The notes under the pieces are model-generated. The model saw only the letters and a program-made list of their open reading frames with translations. It was not told the DNA's origin and searched no databases. Of a stretch of 44,601 nt of DNA, positions 38,449 to 44,601 are shown piece by piece. Every line of letters begins with the position of its first letter. Within the stretch, counting starts at the first letter, position 1. Source of the stretch: Rhizobium leguminosarum (GTDB taxonomy: Bacteria; Pseudomonadota; Alphaproteobacteria; Rhizobiales; Rhizobiaceae); assembly GCF_004123835.1 (NCBI RefSeq), contig NZ_MZMU01000008.1, positions 1 through 44,601 of the forward strand, given 5' to 3'. The position numbers were made by a program, and so were the translations under genes.

Positions 38449-39147
38449 TCAGCCGATCGGCACCATGTCACGGCGCATCTTCGTGGCGTAGTAGGCCCAG
38501 AAAAGCCGTGCCGCTACCGAGCGCCACGGCGACCAGACTGCCGAAAGCTCAGCAAGCGTCTTCGCCTGCGGCCGTGCGGCAAGACCGAAGGCGGTCCCGA
38601 CGGCATTCTGCAGCGCGACATCGCCGGCCGGGAAAACATCGGCATGGCCGCCGCAAAACATCAGATAGACCTCTGCCGTCCACGGCCCGACACCCTTCAG
38701 CGCGGTCAGTTCGCCAAGCGCCTCGCCCGGCGGCTTCAGGCAGAGCCCGGAGAGATCGAGACGGCCGGAAGCGACCGCTTCGGCAATCCGCGACAGCGTC
38801 TCGGCCTTGGCGCGCGATAGGCCGAATTCGCGCCACGCCTCGGCGTGAAGCAGCGCATAACCTTCGGCCGTCAGCGAACCGTCCGCCGGCAGCATGCGCC
38901 GCCAGATCGCGTCGGCGCTGGCGCGCGACACCATCTGCGAGACGATGATATGGGCAAGGCCGGCAAAGCCGGGCTCGCGCAACCTGAGCGGAATGGCCCC
39001 GGCCTCCGCAACGATCGGCGCAAGACGCGGATCGAGGCGAAGCAGCGCTTCGAGCCCCTGCCTGACATCGTCTTCATTGCGGATGATCTGCACTTTGCCT
39101 CGCAGTGGTTCAAAAGCCGAATCCATGGCAGAAGAAAGCATGACCAC
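38449..39147 (-). CDS. DNA-3-methyladenine glycosylase II family (AlkA-like)
   Basis: This base-excision repair enzyme removes alkylated bases. The 232-residue protein has the helix-hairpin-helix motif LTALKGVGPWTAEVYLMFC (about 148-165) and the catalytic aspartate Asp176 in FPAGDVALQ, a few residues after it, as in the HhH-GPD group. It lacks the regulatory Ada part and is shorter than E. coli AlkA. Met8 at 39126 is an alternative start, as no ribosome site favours either. The 5' end overlaps the start of the divergent gluQ-RS gene. Confidence 0.88.
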   Translation of the reverse strand: MVMLSSAMDSAFEPLRGKVQIIRNEDDVRQGLEALLRLDPRLAPIVAEAGAIPLRLREPGFAGLAHIIVSQMVSRASADAIWRRMLPADGSLTAEGYALLHAEAWREFGLSRAKAETLSRIAEAVASGRLDLSGLCLKPPGEALGELTALKGVGPWTAEVYLMFCGGHADVFPAGDVALQNAVGTAFGLAARPQAKTLAELSAVWSPWRSVAARLFWAYYATKMRRDMVPIG

Positions 39148-40021
39148 GAGTGAGCGTCAAAAACCCGTTTTTCGTTTTGCGCCGAGCCCCAACGGACCGT
39201 TGCATCTCGGGCATGCCCTCTCGGCCCTTCTGAACCGCGACATGGCGCAGACCGAACAAGCGCGCCTGCTGCTGCGCATCGAGGATATCGACCAGACGCG
39301 CTGCACGCCCGAGTTCGAGGCCGGCATCCTCAGGGATCTCGAATGGCTTGATATCAGCTGGGAAAGCCCGGTGCGGCGCCAGTCGGAACATTTTCCTGAA
39401 TATCAGGCGGCGCTGCACGCCCTGATCGAGCGCGGACTGGTCTATCCGGCCTTCCTGACGCGCGGCGAGGTGAAGGCGCGCGTCGCCGCCTACGAGGCGG
39501 CGGGTGAATCCTGGCCGCGCGATCCCGACGGCACTCCGCATTATCCCGCAAGTGATCGCGAGCGTCCGGCAGACGAATGGCGGGACATGCTGACCTCGGG
39601 GAAGAAACATGCCTGGCGGCTCGATATGCGCAAAGCGCTCGACCTGATCGGCGAACTGCTGTTCTGGACGGAAACCGGCGATGGCAGGACAGGTGAGATC
39701 GCCGCCGAGCCCGACGTCTGGGGCGACGTCATCCTGTCGCGCTCGGATGCGCCATCGAGCTATCATCTTTCTGTGGTCGTCGACGATGCGCTGCAGCGCG
39801 TCACCCATGTAGTGCGCGGGCTCGACCTCTTCCACGCGACATCGGTGCACCGGCTCTTGCAGGTGCTGCTCGGCCTGCCGCAGCCGGTCTATCACCATCA
39901 CCGTCTCATTCTCGGCGCGGATGGCCGCAAGCTTTCGAAAAGCCAAGGCGACAGCGGGCTTGGCGAATTGCGCGCCCAGGGCATGTCAGGGGCGGATATT
40001 CGCCGCCTTGTCGGGCTCTGA
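39140..40021 (+). CDS. gluQ: glutamyl-Q tRNA(Asp) synthetase
   Basis: GluQ-RS attaches glutamate to the queuosine at the anticodon of tRNA-Asp and is a truncated relative of glutamyl-tRNA synthetase. The 293-residue protein has the HIGH-type motif HLGH at 22-25 (FAPSPNGPLHLGHAL) and a KMSKS-type KLSKS at 264-268, and lacks the anticodon-binding domain. Zinc-ligand cysteines typical of E. coli GluQ-RS are missing, with a single Cys in the whole protein. The ATG at 39140 is chosen; 39125 is possible. The 3' end overlaps the convergent yihY-like gene by 36 bases. Confidence 0.9.
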   Translation: MTTSERQKPVFRFAPSPNGPLHLGHALSALLNRDMAQTEQARLLLRIEDIDQTRCTPEFEAGILRDLEWLDISWESPVRRQSEHFPEYQAALHALIERGLVYPAFLTRGEVKARVAAYEAAGESWPRDPDGTPHYPASDRERPADEWRDMLTSGKKHAWRLDMRKALDLIGELLFWTETGDGRTGEIAAEPDVWGDVILSRSDAPSSYHLSVVVDDALQRVTHVVRGLDLFHATSVHRLLQVLLGLPQPVYHHHRLILGADGRKLSKSQGDSGLGELRAQGMSGADIRRLVGL

Positions 40022-40909
40022 TTGCCTTTCGACACGCTCTCTGCCGACGATCGAAAGCGTGTGGGAGAACATCCGGAAGACGCGGAACTTGATCAGCGCT
40101 GCATTGATCTCCGCCCCGATGATGAAGATGACGCCGACCATGTAGAGGAAGATCAGCACGATCATGACAGAGGCGAGACCGGCATAGGTTGCCGTATAAT
40201 TGGCGAAGGTCGCGAGATAATAGGCAAAGATCAGCGCCCCGGCGAGCCAGAGAAGCAGCGTCAGCAGCACACCGGGAATGACGTCGAAGACCCGCCGCTT
40301 GCCGGCCGGCAGCCAGAGATGCATGACCAGCAGTCCAACGGTCAGAACCACCAGCGTGCCGTAGATGCGCCAGCTGAAGACGATGTCGAGCGTATCGGCG
40401 AACAGCGGGAACCATTTCCTCGAATAATCGAGCGCCAGTGGCAGGGCGACCAGCAAAATGCTGATCGCCGTGAAGATGATGACCGCGATCAGCACGTAGC
40501 CCAGGCTGGCGAGACGGGTGAAATACCAGGCCCGCGTTTCCTGCACCCGATAGGCGCGATTGAGCGAAATGCGCAGCGCCTCGACACCGTTCGAAGCGAA
40601 ATATGCGGCCGCCAGCACCGAGATCGTCAGCAGCCCGCCGCGCGGAATGGTCAGCACCTGCAGCACCTGGTCGGCGAGCGGCTTGGCGATCGCCTCGGGC
40701 CAGGTGTCGAAGATCAGATGGATGGCGGTCGAGGAGAACTGATCGGCGCCGAGGAAGCTTGCAAGCGCGGTGCCGAAGATCAGGAAGGGGAAAACCGCAA
40801 GCAGGCTCGACAGCGCCACATGGCTTGCCATGGCAAAGCCGTCGTCCTCGACCATGTGACAGATCGCATCATAGACCACGTCGTAGATCGTGCGCAGCAC
40901 CTTCGGCAT
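39986..40909 (-). CDS. YihY/BrkB-family membrane protein
   Basis: This 307-residue integral membrane protein of unknown function has about six hydrophobic segments. It carries family features such as DGFAMASHVALSSLLAVFPFLIFGTALASFLG (first segment), the block FASNGVEALRISLNRAYRVQETRAWYFTRLASLGYVL and LLLWLAGALIFAYYLATFANY. The ATG at 40909 has GGAGACGGA upstream. It is divergent from the short-chain dehydrogenase and convergent with gluQ-RS. Older annotation as ribonuclease BN is known to be wrong for this family; no enzymatic role can be given. Confidence 0.88.
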   Translation of the reverse strand: MPKVLRTIYDVVYDAICHMVEDDGFAMASHVALSSLLAVFPFLIFGTALASFLGADQFSSTAIHLIFDTWPEAIAKPLADQVLQVLTIPRGGLLTISVLAAAYFASNGVEALRISLNRAYRVQETRAWYFTRLASLGYVLIAVIIFTAISILLVALPLALDYSRKWFPLFADTLDIVFSWRIYGTLVVLTVGLLVMHLWLPAGKRRVFDVIPGVLLTLLLWLAGALIFAYYLATFANYTATYAGLASVMIVLIFLYMVGVIFIIGAEINAALIKFRVFRMFSHTLSIVGRERVERQSEPDKAANIRP

Positions 40910-40985
40910 TCCGTCTCCGGCTTTCCAGATTGTATCCTCTGGCCGAATATGGGAAACGAGTCCCATTTTGTACAGGAATCATTCC

Positions 40986-41819
40986 ATGGCGGGAGAGCGC
41001 ACCATCGTCGTGACCGGATGTTCGTCCGGCATCGGCGCTCATTGCGCGCGGGCGCTGAAAGCCGATGGCTGGCGTGTCTTCGCGACGGTGCGCAAGCCGG
41101 ACGATCTTTCGGGGCTGGAAGCAGAAGGCATCGAAACCTTCCTGATGGACTATGCCAGGACCGAGACGATTTCCGACCTGGTCGGCGCGGTTCTGGAACG
41201 CAGCGGCGGTCGCATCGACGCGCTCTTCAATAACGGCGCCTATGGCCAGCCGGGCGCCGTCGAAGATCTGTCGACGGCAACGCTGCGCGCGCAGTTCGAG
41301 GCGAATTTCTTCGGCTGGCATGAACTGACGCGGCAGGTCATTCCGCCGATGCGCAAACGTGGCCAAGGGCGGATCGTGCAATGCTCGTCGATCCTCGGCG
41401 TCGTCCCCTATCGCTATCGCGGCGCCTACACCGCTTCCAAGTTCGCGCTGGAAGGCCTCAGCATTACGCTCCGCATGGAGCTGCAGGACAGCGGCATCCA
41501 TGTCAGTCTGATCGAGCCGGGACCGATCGCCACGCGGTTCACGGCCAATGCGCTCGCAAAGATCAAGGAGCATATCGATCTCGAGAATTCGCCGCACGCG
41601 GTCGATTACCGCCGCCAACTGGCGAGACTCGACGGATCGGGGCCGGTCAACCGCCATAAACTCGGCCCGGAAGCGGTCTATTCCGTGTTGAAACACGCAT
41701 TGAACTCGAAAAATCCGAGGCCACATTATCCTGTAACGACTCCGGCTAAGCAGGGCATGTTCCTGAAGCGGCTGCTTCCGGCAGACCTCTTCTACCGCCT
41801 GATGCGCTGGATGGACTGA
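40986..41819 (+). CDS. short-chain dehydrogenase/reductase
   Basis: This 277-residue NAD(P)-dependent oxidoreductase has the Rossmann motif TGCSSGIG (10-17), the NNGAYG strand (NNGA), and the catalytic Tyr148 and Lys152 in YTASK with an upstream serine (QCSSILG). The substrate cannot be set from sequence. The ATG at 40986 gives the family-typical start. It is followed 15 bases later by the small HIG1-like gene and may be co-transcribed with it. Confidence 0.92.
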   Translation: MAGERTIVVTGCSSGIGAHCARALKADGWRVFATVRKPDDLSGLEAEGIETFLMDYARTETISDLVGAVLERSGGRIDALFNNGAYGQPGAVEDLSTATLRAQFEANFFGWHELTRQVIPPMRKRGQGRIVQCSSILGVVPYRYRGAYTASKFALEGLSITLRMELQDSGIHVSLIEPGPIATRFTANALAKIKEHIDLENSPHAVDYRRQLARLDGSGPVNRHKLGPEAVYSVLKHALNSKNPRPHYPVTTPAKQGMFLKRLLPADLFYRLMRWMD

Positions 41820-41833
41820 GAAAGCTGAATGCC

Positions 41834-42037
41834 ATGTCCACGGTCACCTATATCCTCGCGATCATCGTCATGGGCGTCGTCGCCCTCGTCCTGATCCGCG
41901 GCCTCTTCAACATGATGAAGGGCGGCGATCCCAACCGTTCCAACAAGCTGATGCAGCTTCGTGTGCTGTTGCAGGCGATCGCCGTCGTCCTGATCATGAT
42001 AACGCTCTGGCTGACCGGCGGCGGCCGCCCGACCTGA
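41834..42037 (+). CDS. HIG1-like twin-transmembrane protein
   Basis: The 67-residue protein has two membrane helices (about 5-25, TYILAIIVMGVVALVLIRGLF, and about 43-62) joined by a basic loop with GGDPNRSNKLMQLRVLLQ. That arrangement, with the R-x-x-x-Q-x-x-A/V pattern at the second helix, matches the HIG1 domain group. HIG1 proteins in mitochondria and alphaproteobacteria associate with cytochrome oxidase, which is a family inference here. It lies 15 bases after the dehydrogenase gene. Confidence 0.82.
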   Translation: MSTVTYILAIIVMGVVALVLIRGLFNMMKGGDPNRSNKLMQLRVLLQAIAVVLIMITLWLTGGGRPT

Positions 42038-42419
42038 CCAATGGAACGGGGATTTTGATGACGGGCACGGACAGGAATGACAGGGGAGAGGTGAGCGCTG
42101 GCTTGCGGAAGCACCCCGACGCTGTGTGCGTCAGTATGCCGGGACGAGTTTGGCGAGAAGGCCAACCCCGCTCTCCGTCATCCTCGGGCTTGACCCGAGG
42201 ATCCATGCCCGTAGCGGCTGATGGACGTGGTGTGGATGCTCGGGTCAAGCCCGAGCATGACGGAGGACGGGGCAGGCAGAAGGAGCCATTCACGGCGCAG
42301 ACGCCCGTGTCAGGGACATCATCCGCCAACGAAATCAACAATATCGGCCCCAGGCTGAACAGATTTGGTGCGGGAGGATGGGATGATGCGAACGCCCTCC
42401 CGTCAAGGGGCGGTGTGAC
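42038..42419. other. intergenic region with a 31-base-arm palindrome
   Basis: No gene is supported between the HIG1-like gene and the cobalamin adenosyltransferase gene. The main content is the inverted repeat at 42175-42263, described separately. No cobalamin riboswitch features were recognised. Confidence 0.5.
42175..42263. repeat. large palindromic intergenic repeat with nested hairpins
   Basis: Two 31-base arms (42175-42205 and 42233-42263) are inverted copies with two mismatches and a 27-base spacer. Each arm is itself a 9-bp hairpin: ATCCTCGGG/CCCGAGGAT on the left and ATGCTCGGG/CCCGAGCAT on the right. The two differences between arms are paired changes that keep both inner stems intact. 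The core GTCATNCTCGGGCTTGACCC is a common alphaproteobacterial intergenic repeat. Confidence 0.85.
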
Positions 42420-42998
42420 ATGGTAAAACTCAACAAGATCTACACCAAAACAGGCGATGACGGCACGACCGGGCTGGTGTCCGGCCCGCGCCGTCTAAAA
42501 GATGATCTGCGCGTCGAGGCCTACGGCACGATCGATGAGGCCAATTCCGCGATCGGCCTGGCGCGGCTGCACACGGCCGGCTTGCCTGAACTCGACGCCA
42601 TGCTGATGTCGATCCAGAACGACCTCTTCGATCTCGGCGCCGATCTCGCCACCCCCGACACTGGTGAGCCGCCGGCCTATGAGCCCCTGCGGATCGCCGA
42701 GACGCAGGTCGACCGCGTCGAGCGTGATATCGACCAGTTGAACACCGGCCTGGAGCCGCTCAAATCCTTCATCCTGCCAGGCGGCAGCCCAGCTGCCGCA
42801 CATCTGCATCTTGCCCGCACGATTGCGCGGCGCGCCGAACGTTTGATGGTGGCGCTTGCCCGCACCGACGGCGAAATCATCGGCGAGCCGGCGATGAAAT
42901 ATGTCAACCGGCTCTCCGATTTCCTCTTCGTCGCCGCACGTCATGCAAATGACCGGGGCCATGCGGATGTGCTTTGGGTTCCGGGAAAAAACAGATAG
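42420..42998 (+). CDS. cob(I)yrinic acid a,c-diamide adenosyltransferase (PduO-type)
   Basis: This enzyme transfers the adenosyl group of ATP to reduced cobalamin, forming the coenzyme B12 upper ligand. The 192-residue protein has the PduO N-terminal signature KIYTKTGDDGTTGL (about 5-18), the middle block DLFDLGADLATP and the C-terminal active-site helix ARRAERLMVALAR with VNRLSDFLFVAARHAN. Full length for the family. The ATG at 42420 overlaps nothing. The rhomboid gene starts 33 bases downstream, so they may be co-transcribed. Confidence 0.94.
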   Translation: MVKLNKIYTKTGDDGTTGLVSGPRRLKDDLRVEAYGTIDEANSAIGLARLHTAGLPELDAMLMSIQNDLFDLGADLATPDTGEPPAYEPLRIAETQVDRVERDIDQLNTGLEPLKSFILPGGSPAAAHLHLARTIARRAERLMVALARTDGEIIGEPAMKYVNRLSDFLFVAARHANDRGHADVLWVPGKNR

Positions 42999-43031
42999 GC
43001 TTGTCGCGATCACGATCGCCGAGGGGCCTTT

Positions 43032-43817
43032 ATGTTCATACCACTTCACGATGCCAATACGCTGAAACATATCAAGGTTCAGTGGGTAACGCTCGCACTG
43101 ATCGCGCTGAACTTCGCGGTCTGGCTTTTGACCAGCCTGGAGAGCGAGCAGGCAGCCCAGGCGACGACCGTCGGGCTCGGCTACATCCCGGCAATCGCCT
43201 TCGGCCACGCGGTACTAGCGCAGGGGCTGGAAATCGTGCCGGAGCCGCTGACTTATCTCACCTATGCCTTCGTCCATACCGGCTTCTGGCATCTCGCCGG
43301 CAACATGATCTTCCTCTGGGTCTTCGGCGACAATGTCGAGGATGCCATGGGGCATCTGCGCTTCCTGATCTTCTATTTCGTTTGCGCGGCCGCCGGCGCG
43401 CTCTGCCACGGCCTGCTGACGATGACCTCGGAAGCGCCGCTGGTCGGCGCATCGGGGGCGGTCTCCGGCGTCGTTGCCGCCTATGTCATGCTGCATCCGC
43501 GCGTCCGGGTCTGGGTGCTGGTGTTCTTCCGCGTGCCGCTGCCCCTGCCGGCCTTCGTGCCGCTGCTTTTATGGATCGGGCAGCAGTTCTTCATGCTGGC
43601 GATTGCACCTGACGGCGACGTTTCCTGGGGCGCGCATGTCGGCGGCATCCTTGCCGGGGCTTTCCTGATCCTGCTGTTCCGCCGGCCTGGTGTGCCGCTC
43701 TTCGACCGGCAGATCGTCACACCCCGCGCCGTCAGAAACGACCCGGGCCCTGGCCCTGCCCTCACGGCCGGCACGGACGGGCGAACGGCGCAACGCTTTC
43801 CCTGGGGTCGACGCTAG
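43032..43817 (+). CDS. rhomboid-family intramembrane serine protease
   Basis: This 261-residue, six- or seven-helix membrane protease cuts other membrane proteins within the bilayer. The catalytic pair is present: Ser141 in GASGAVSG and His202 in WGAHVGG. A His-Leu-x-x-Asn motif that forms part of the oxyanion site appears at about residues 87-91 (HLAGN). The ATG at 43032 starts MFIPLHDANTLKHIKVQW. Substrates are unknown. It follows the adenosyltransferase gene by 33 bases and precedes etfB by 186 bases. Confidence 0.92.
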   Translation: MFIPLHDANTLKHIKVQWVTLALIALNFAVWLLTSLESEQAAQATTVGLGYIPAIAFGHAVLAQGLEIVPEPLTYLTYAFVHTGFWHLAGNMIFLWVFGDNVEDAMGHLRFLIFYFVCAAAGALCHGLLTMTSEAPLVGASGAVSGVVAAYVMLHPRVRVWVLVFFRVPLPLPAFVPLLLWIGQQFFMLAIAPDGDVSWGAHVGGILAGAFLILLFRRPGVPLFDRQIVTPRAVRNDPGPGPALTAGTDGRTAQRFPWGRR

Positions 43818-43826
43818 GTGCCCATA

Positions 43827-43854
43827 TTGACGTGAACGTAAACGTCCATATATT
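43827..43854 (+). promoter_or_regulatory. etfB promoter overlapped by a LiuR-like triple ACGT site
   Basis: TTGACG (43827-43832) and TATATT (43849-43854) with 16 bases between form a plausible promoter. Between and over them lies GACGT-GAACGTA-AACGTC with three ACGT cores six bases apart (43830, 43836, 43842), a dyad with GACGT/ACGTC ends. MerR-family LiuR sites that control etf and branched-chain degradation genes have this form as I recall; the regulator is inferred. Confidence 0.5.
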
Positions 43855-44003
43855 GCCGGGCAAATCGCCTGCCGCCGTCATGGAAGCGTTGAATTTGGAG
43901 GAAAAGCGCGTATCCATGTCGCCATTCGACAATCGGAGCGGCGCTCGAGCGCGCATTTTCTAGAAAAGTCTCTGAAGCCAGTTTCTCCTGAAGGAAGGAC
44001 CCC

Positions 44004-44601
44004 ATGAAGATACTCGTCCCAGTCAAACGGGTTGTCGACTACAACGTGAAGATCCGGGTGAAGCCGGATGGCACGGGTGTCGAGCTTGCTAATGTGAAGA
44101 TGTCGATGAACCCGTTCGACGAGATCTCGGTGGAAGAGGCGCTGCGGCTGAAGGAAGCCGGCAAGTGCGAGGAAGTGGTGGTCGTCTCGATCGGTCCTGC
44201 CAAGGCCGAAGAGACGCTGAGGACCGCACTCGCCATGGGTGCCGACCGGGCGATCCTGGTCGAGACCGACGATCAAATCGAGCCGCTCACCGTCGCCAAG
44301 ATCTTGAAGGCTGTGGCCGATGCCGAACAGCCGGGGCTGATCATCGTCGGCAAGCAGGCGATCGACGACGACAGCAATCAGACCGGCCAGATGCTGGCGG
44401 CGCTGCTGGGCATGCCCCAAGCGACCTTCGCCTCGAAGATCGAGATCGGGGATGGCAAGGCTCAGGTGACCCGTGAAGTCGATGGCGGCCTGCAGACGAT
44501 CGAGATCAAGCTGCCGGCGGTCGTCACCACCGATCTGCGTCTGAACGAACCGCGCTATGCCTCGCTGCCGAACATCATGAAGGCGAAGAAGAAGCCGCTC
44601 G
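44004..44601 (+). CDS. etfB: electron transfer flavoprotein beta subunit, partial
   Basis: EtfB pairs with EtfA to carry electrons from acyl-CoA and other dehydrogenases to the quinone pool through ETF:ubiquinone oxidoreductase. The visible 199 residues start [20 protein letters not shown] and include the EtfB stretches [31 protein letters not shown] and [21 protein letters not shown], which are highly characteristic. AAGGAAGGA lies six bases before the ATG. The gene runs off the right end; etfA is expected next in most rhizobia. A candidate LiuR-like operator lies about 155 bases upstream. Confidence 0.96.
   Translation, partial: MKILVPVKRVVDYNVKIRVKPDGTGVELANVKMSMNPFDEISVEEALRLKEAGKCEEVVVVSIGPAKAEETLRTALAMGADRAILVETDDQIEPLTVAKILKAVADAEQPGLIIVGKQAIDDDSNQTGQMLAALLGMPQATFASKIEIGDGKAQVTREVDGGLQTIEIKLPAVVTTDLRLNEPRYASLPNIMKAKKKPL

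Noticed and set aside
42038..42419. Possible cobalamin riboswitch upstream of the adenosyltransferase gene
   Set aside because: I could not find the B12-box consensus or a matching multi-helix fold; the region is occupied by an unrelated inverted repeat.
42055..42426. Open frame of 123 codons before the adenosyltransferase gene
   Set aside because: It runs through the palindromic repeat and yields a low-complexity product; it is read-through of repeat DNA rather than a gene.

Overview
The window looks like core chromosome of a fast-growing rhizobium close to Rhizobium leguminosarum / R. etli. This rests on the high GC content, the gene order (lysC-ptsP-prfA-prmC-DUF4167-clpB; argJ-ppiC divergent from secA), palindromic repeats of the rhizobial intergenic mosaic (RIME) type, and EcfG/RpoE2-like stress promoters. 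I see no phage, insertion sequence, plasmid gene or CRISPR array.

Layout. Bases 1-125 appear to be the promoter and leader of a ribosomal RNA operon that reads leftward out of the window. Then come an M23 cell-wall peptidase (+), and a leftward block of clpB, a DUF4167 protein, prmC, prfA, ptsP and lysC: protein quality control, translation termination, nitrogen-PTS signalling and aspartate-family amino acid synthesis. ubiG (ubiquinone) reads rightward. A four-gene leftward operon follows (comF, grxC, a nitrilase-family gene, a DUF1178 gene). Next are an NDUFAF5-like methyltransferase, an orphan Flp pilin, a small membrane protein and an argJ-GNAT-mutT operon (arginine synthesis and nucleotide-pool cleaning). 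ppiC and secA are divergent and both serve protein export. A polysaccharide flippase lies directly against a BioF2/CelD-type acyltransferase.

The right half is more mixed. It holds an acyl-CoA synthetase, an aldo/keto reductase, a small-molecule methyltransferase, and a TetR regulator divergent from an MFS transporter with two copies of a candidate operator between them. A tRNA-Leu(CAA) is followed by a short structured segment and an accessory-looking 95-residue protein. Two small exported proteins each have a GGAAC-N18-TT promoter and flank a cation/proton antiporter fused to a cyclic-nucleotide-binding domain. Then come a YqaA/DedA membrane protein, DsbB, an HNH protein with a TTG start, a DNA-3-methyladenine glycosylase, GluQ-RS, a YihY protein, a short-chain dehydrogenase, a HIG1-like protein, a PduO-type cobalamin adenosyltransferase, a rhomboid protease and the start of etfB, which has a LiuR-like operator in its promoter.

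I found no gene cluster that clearly forms a new defence, mobile or biosynthetic system. The best leads are the paired stress promoters on small exported proteins, the antiporter-cNMP fusion between them, the folded segment plus small winged-helix-like protein next to tRNA-Leu, the double operator, the flippase-acyltransferase pair, and the palindromic repeats (one shows compensatory changes, one supplies a stop codon). Functions are assigned from motifs and family knowledge; no searches were run.
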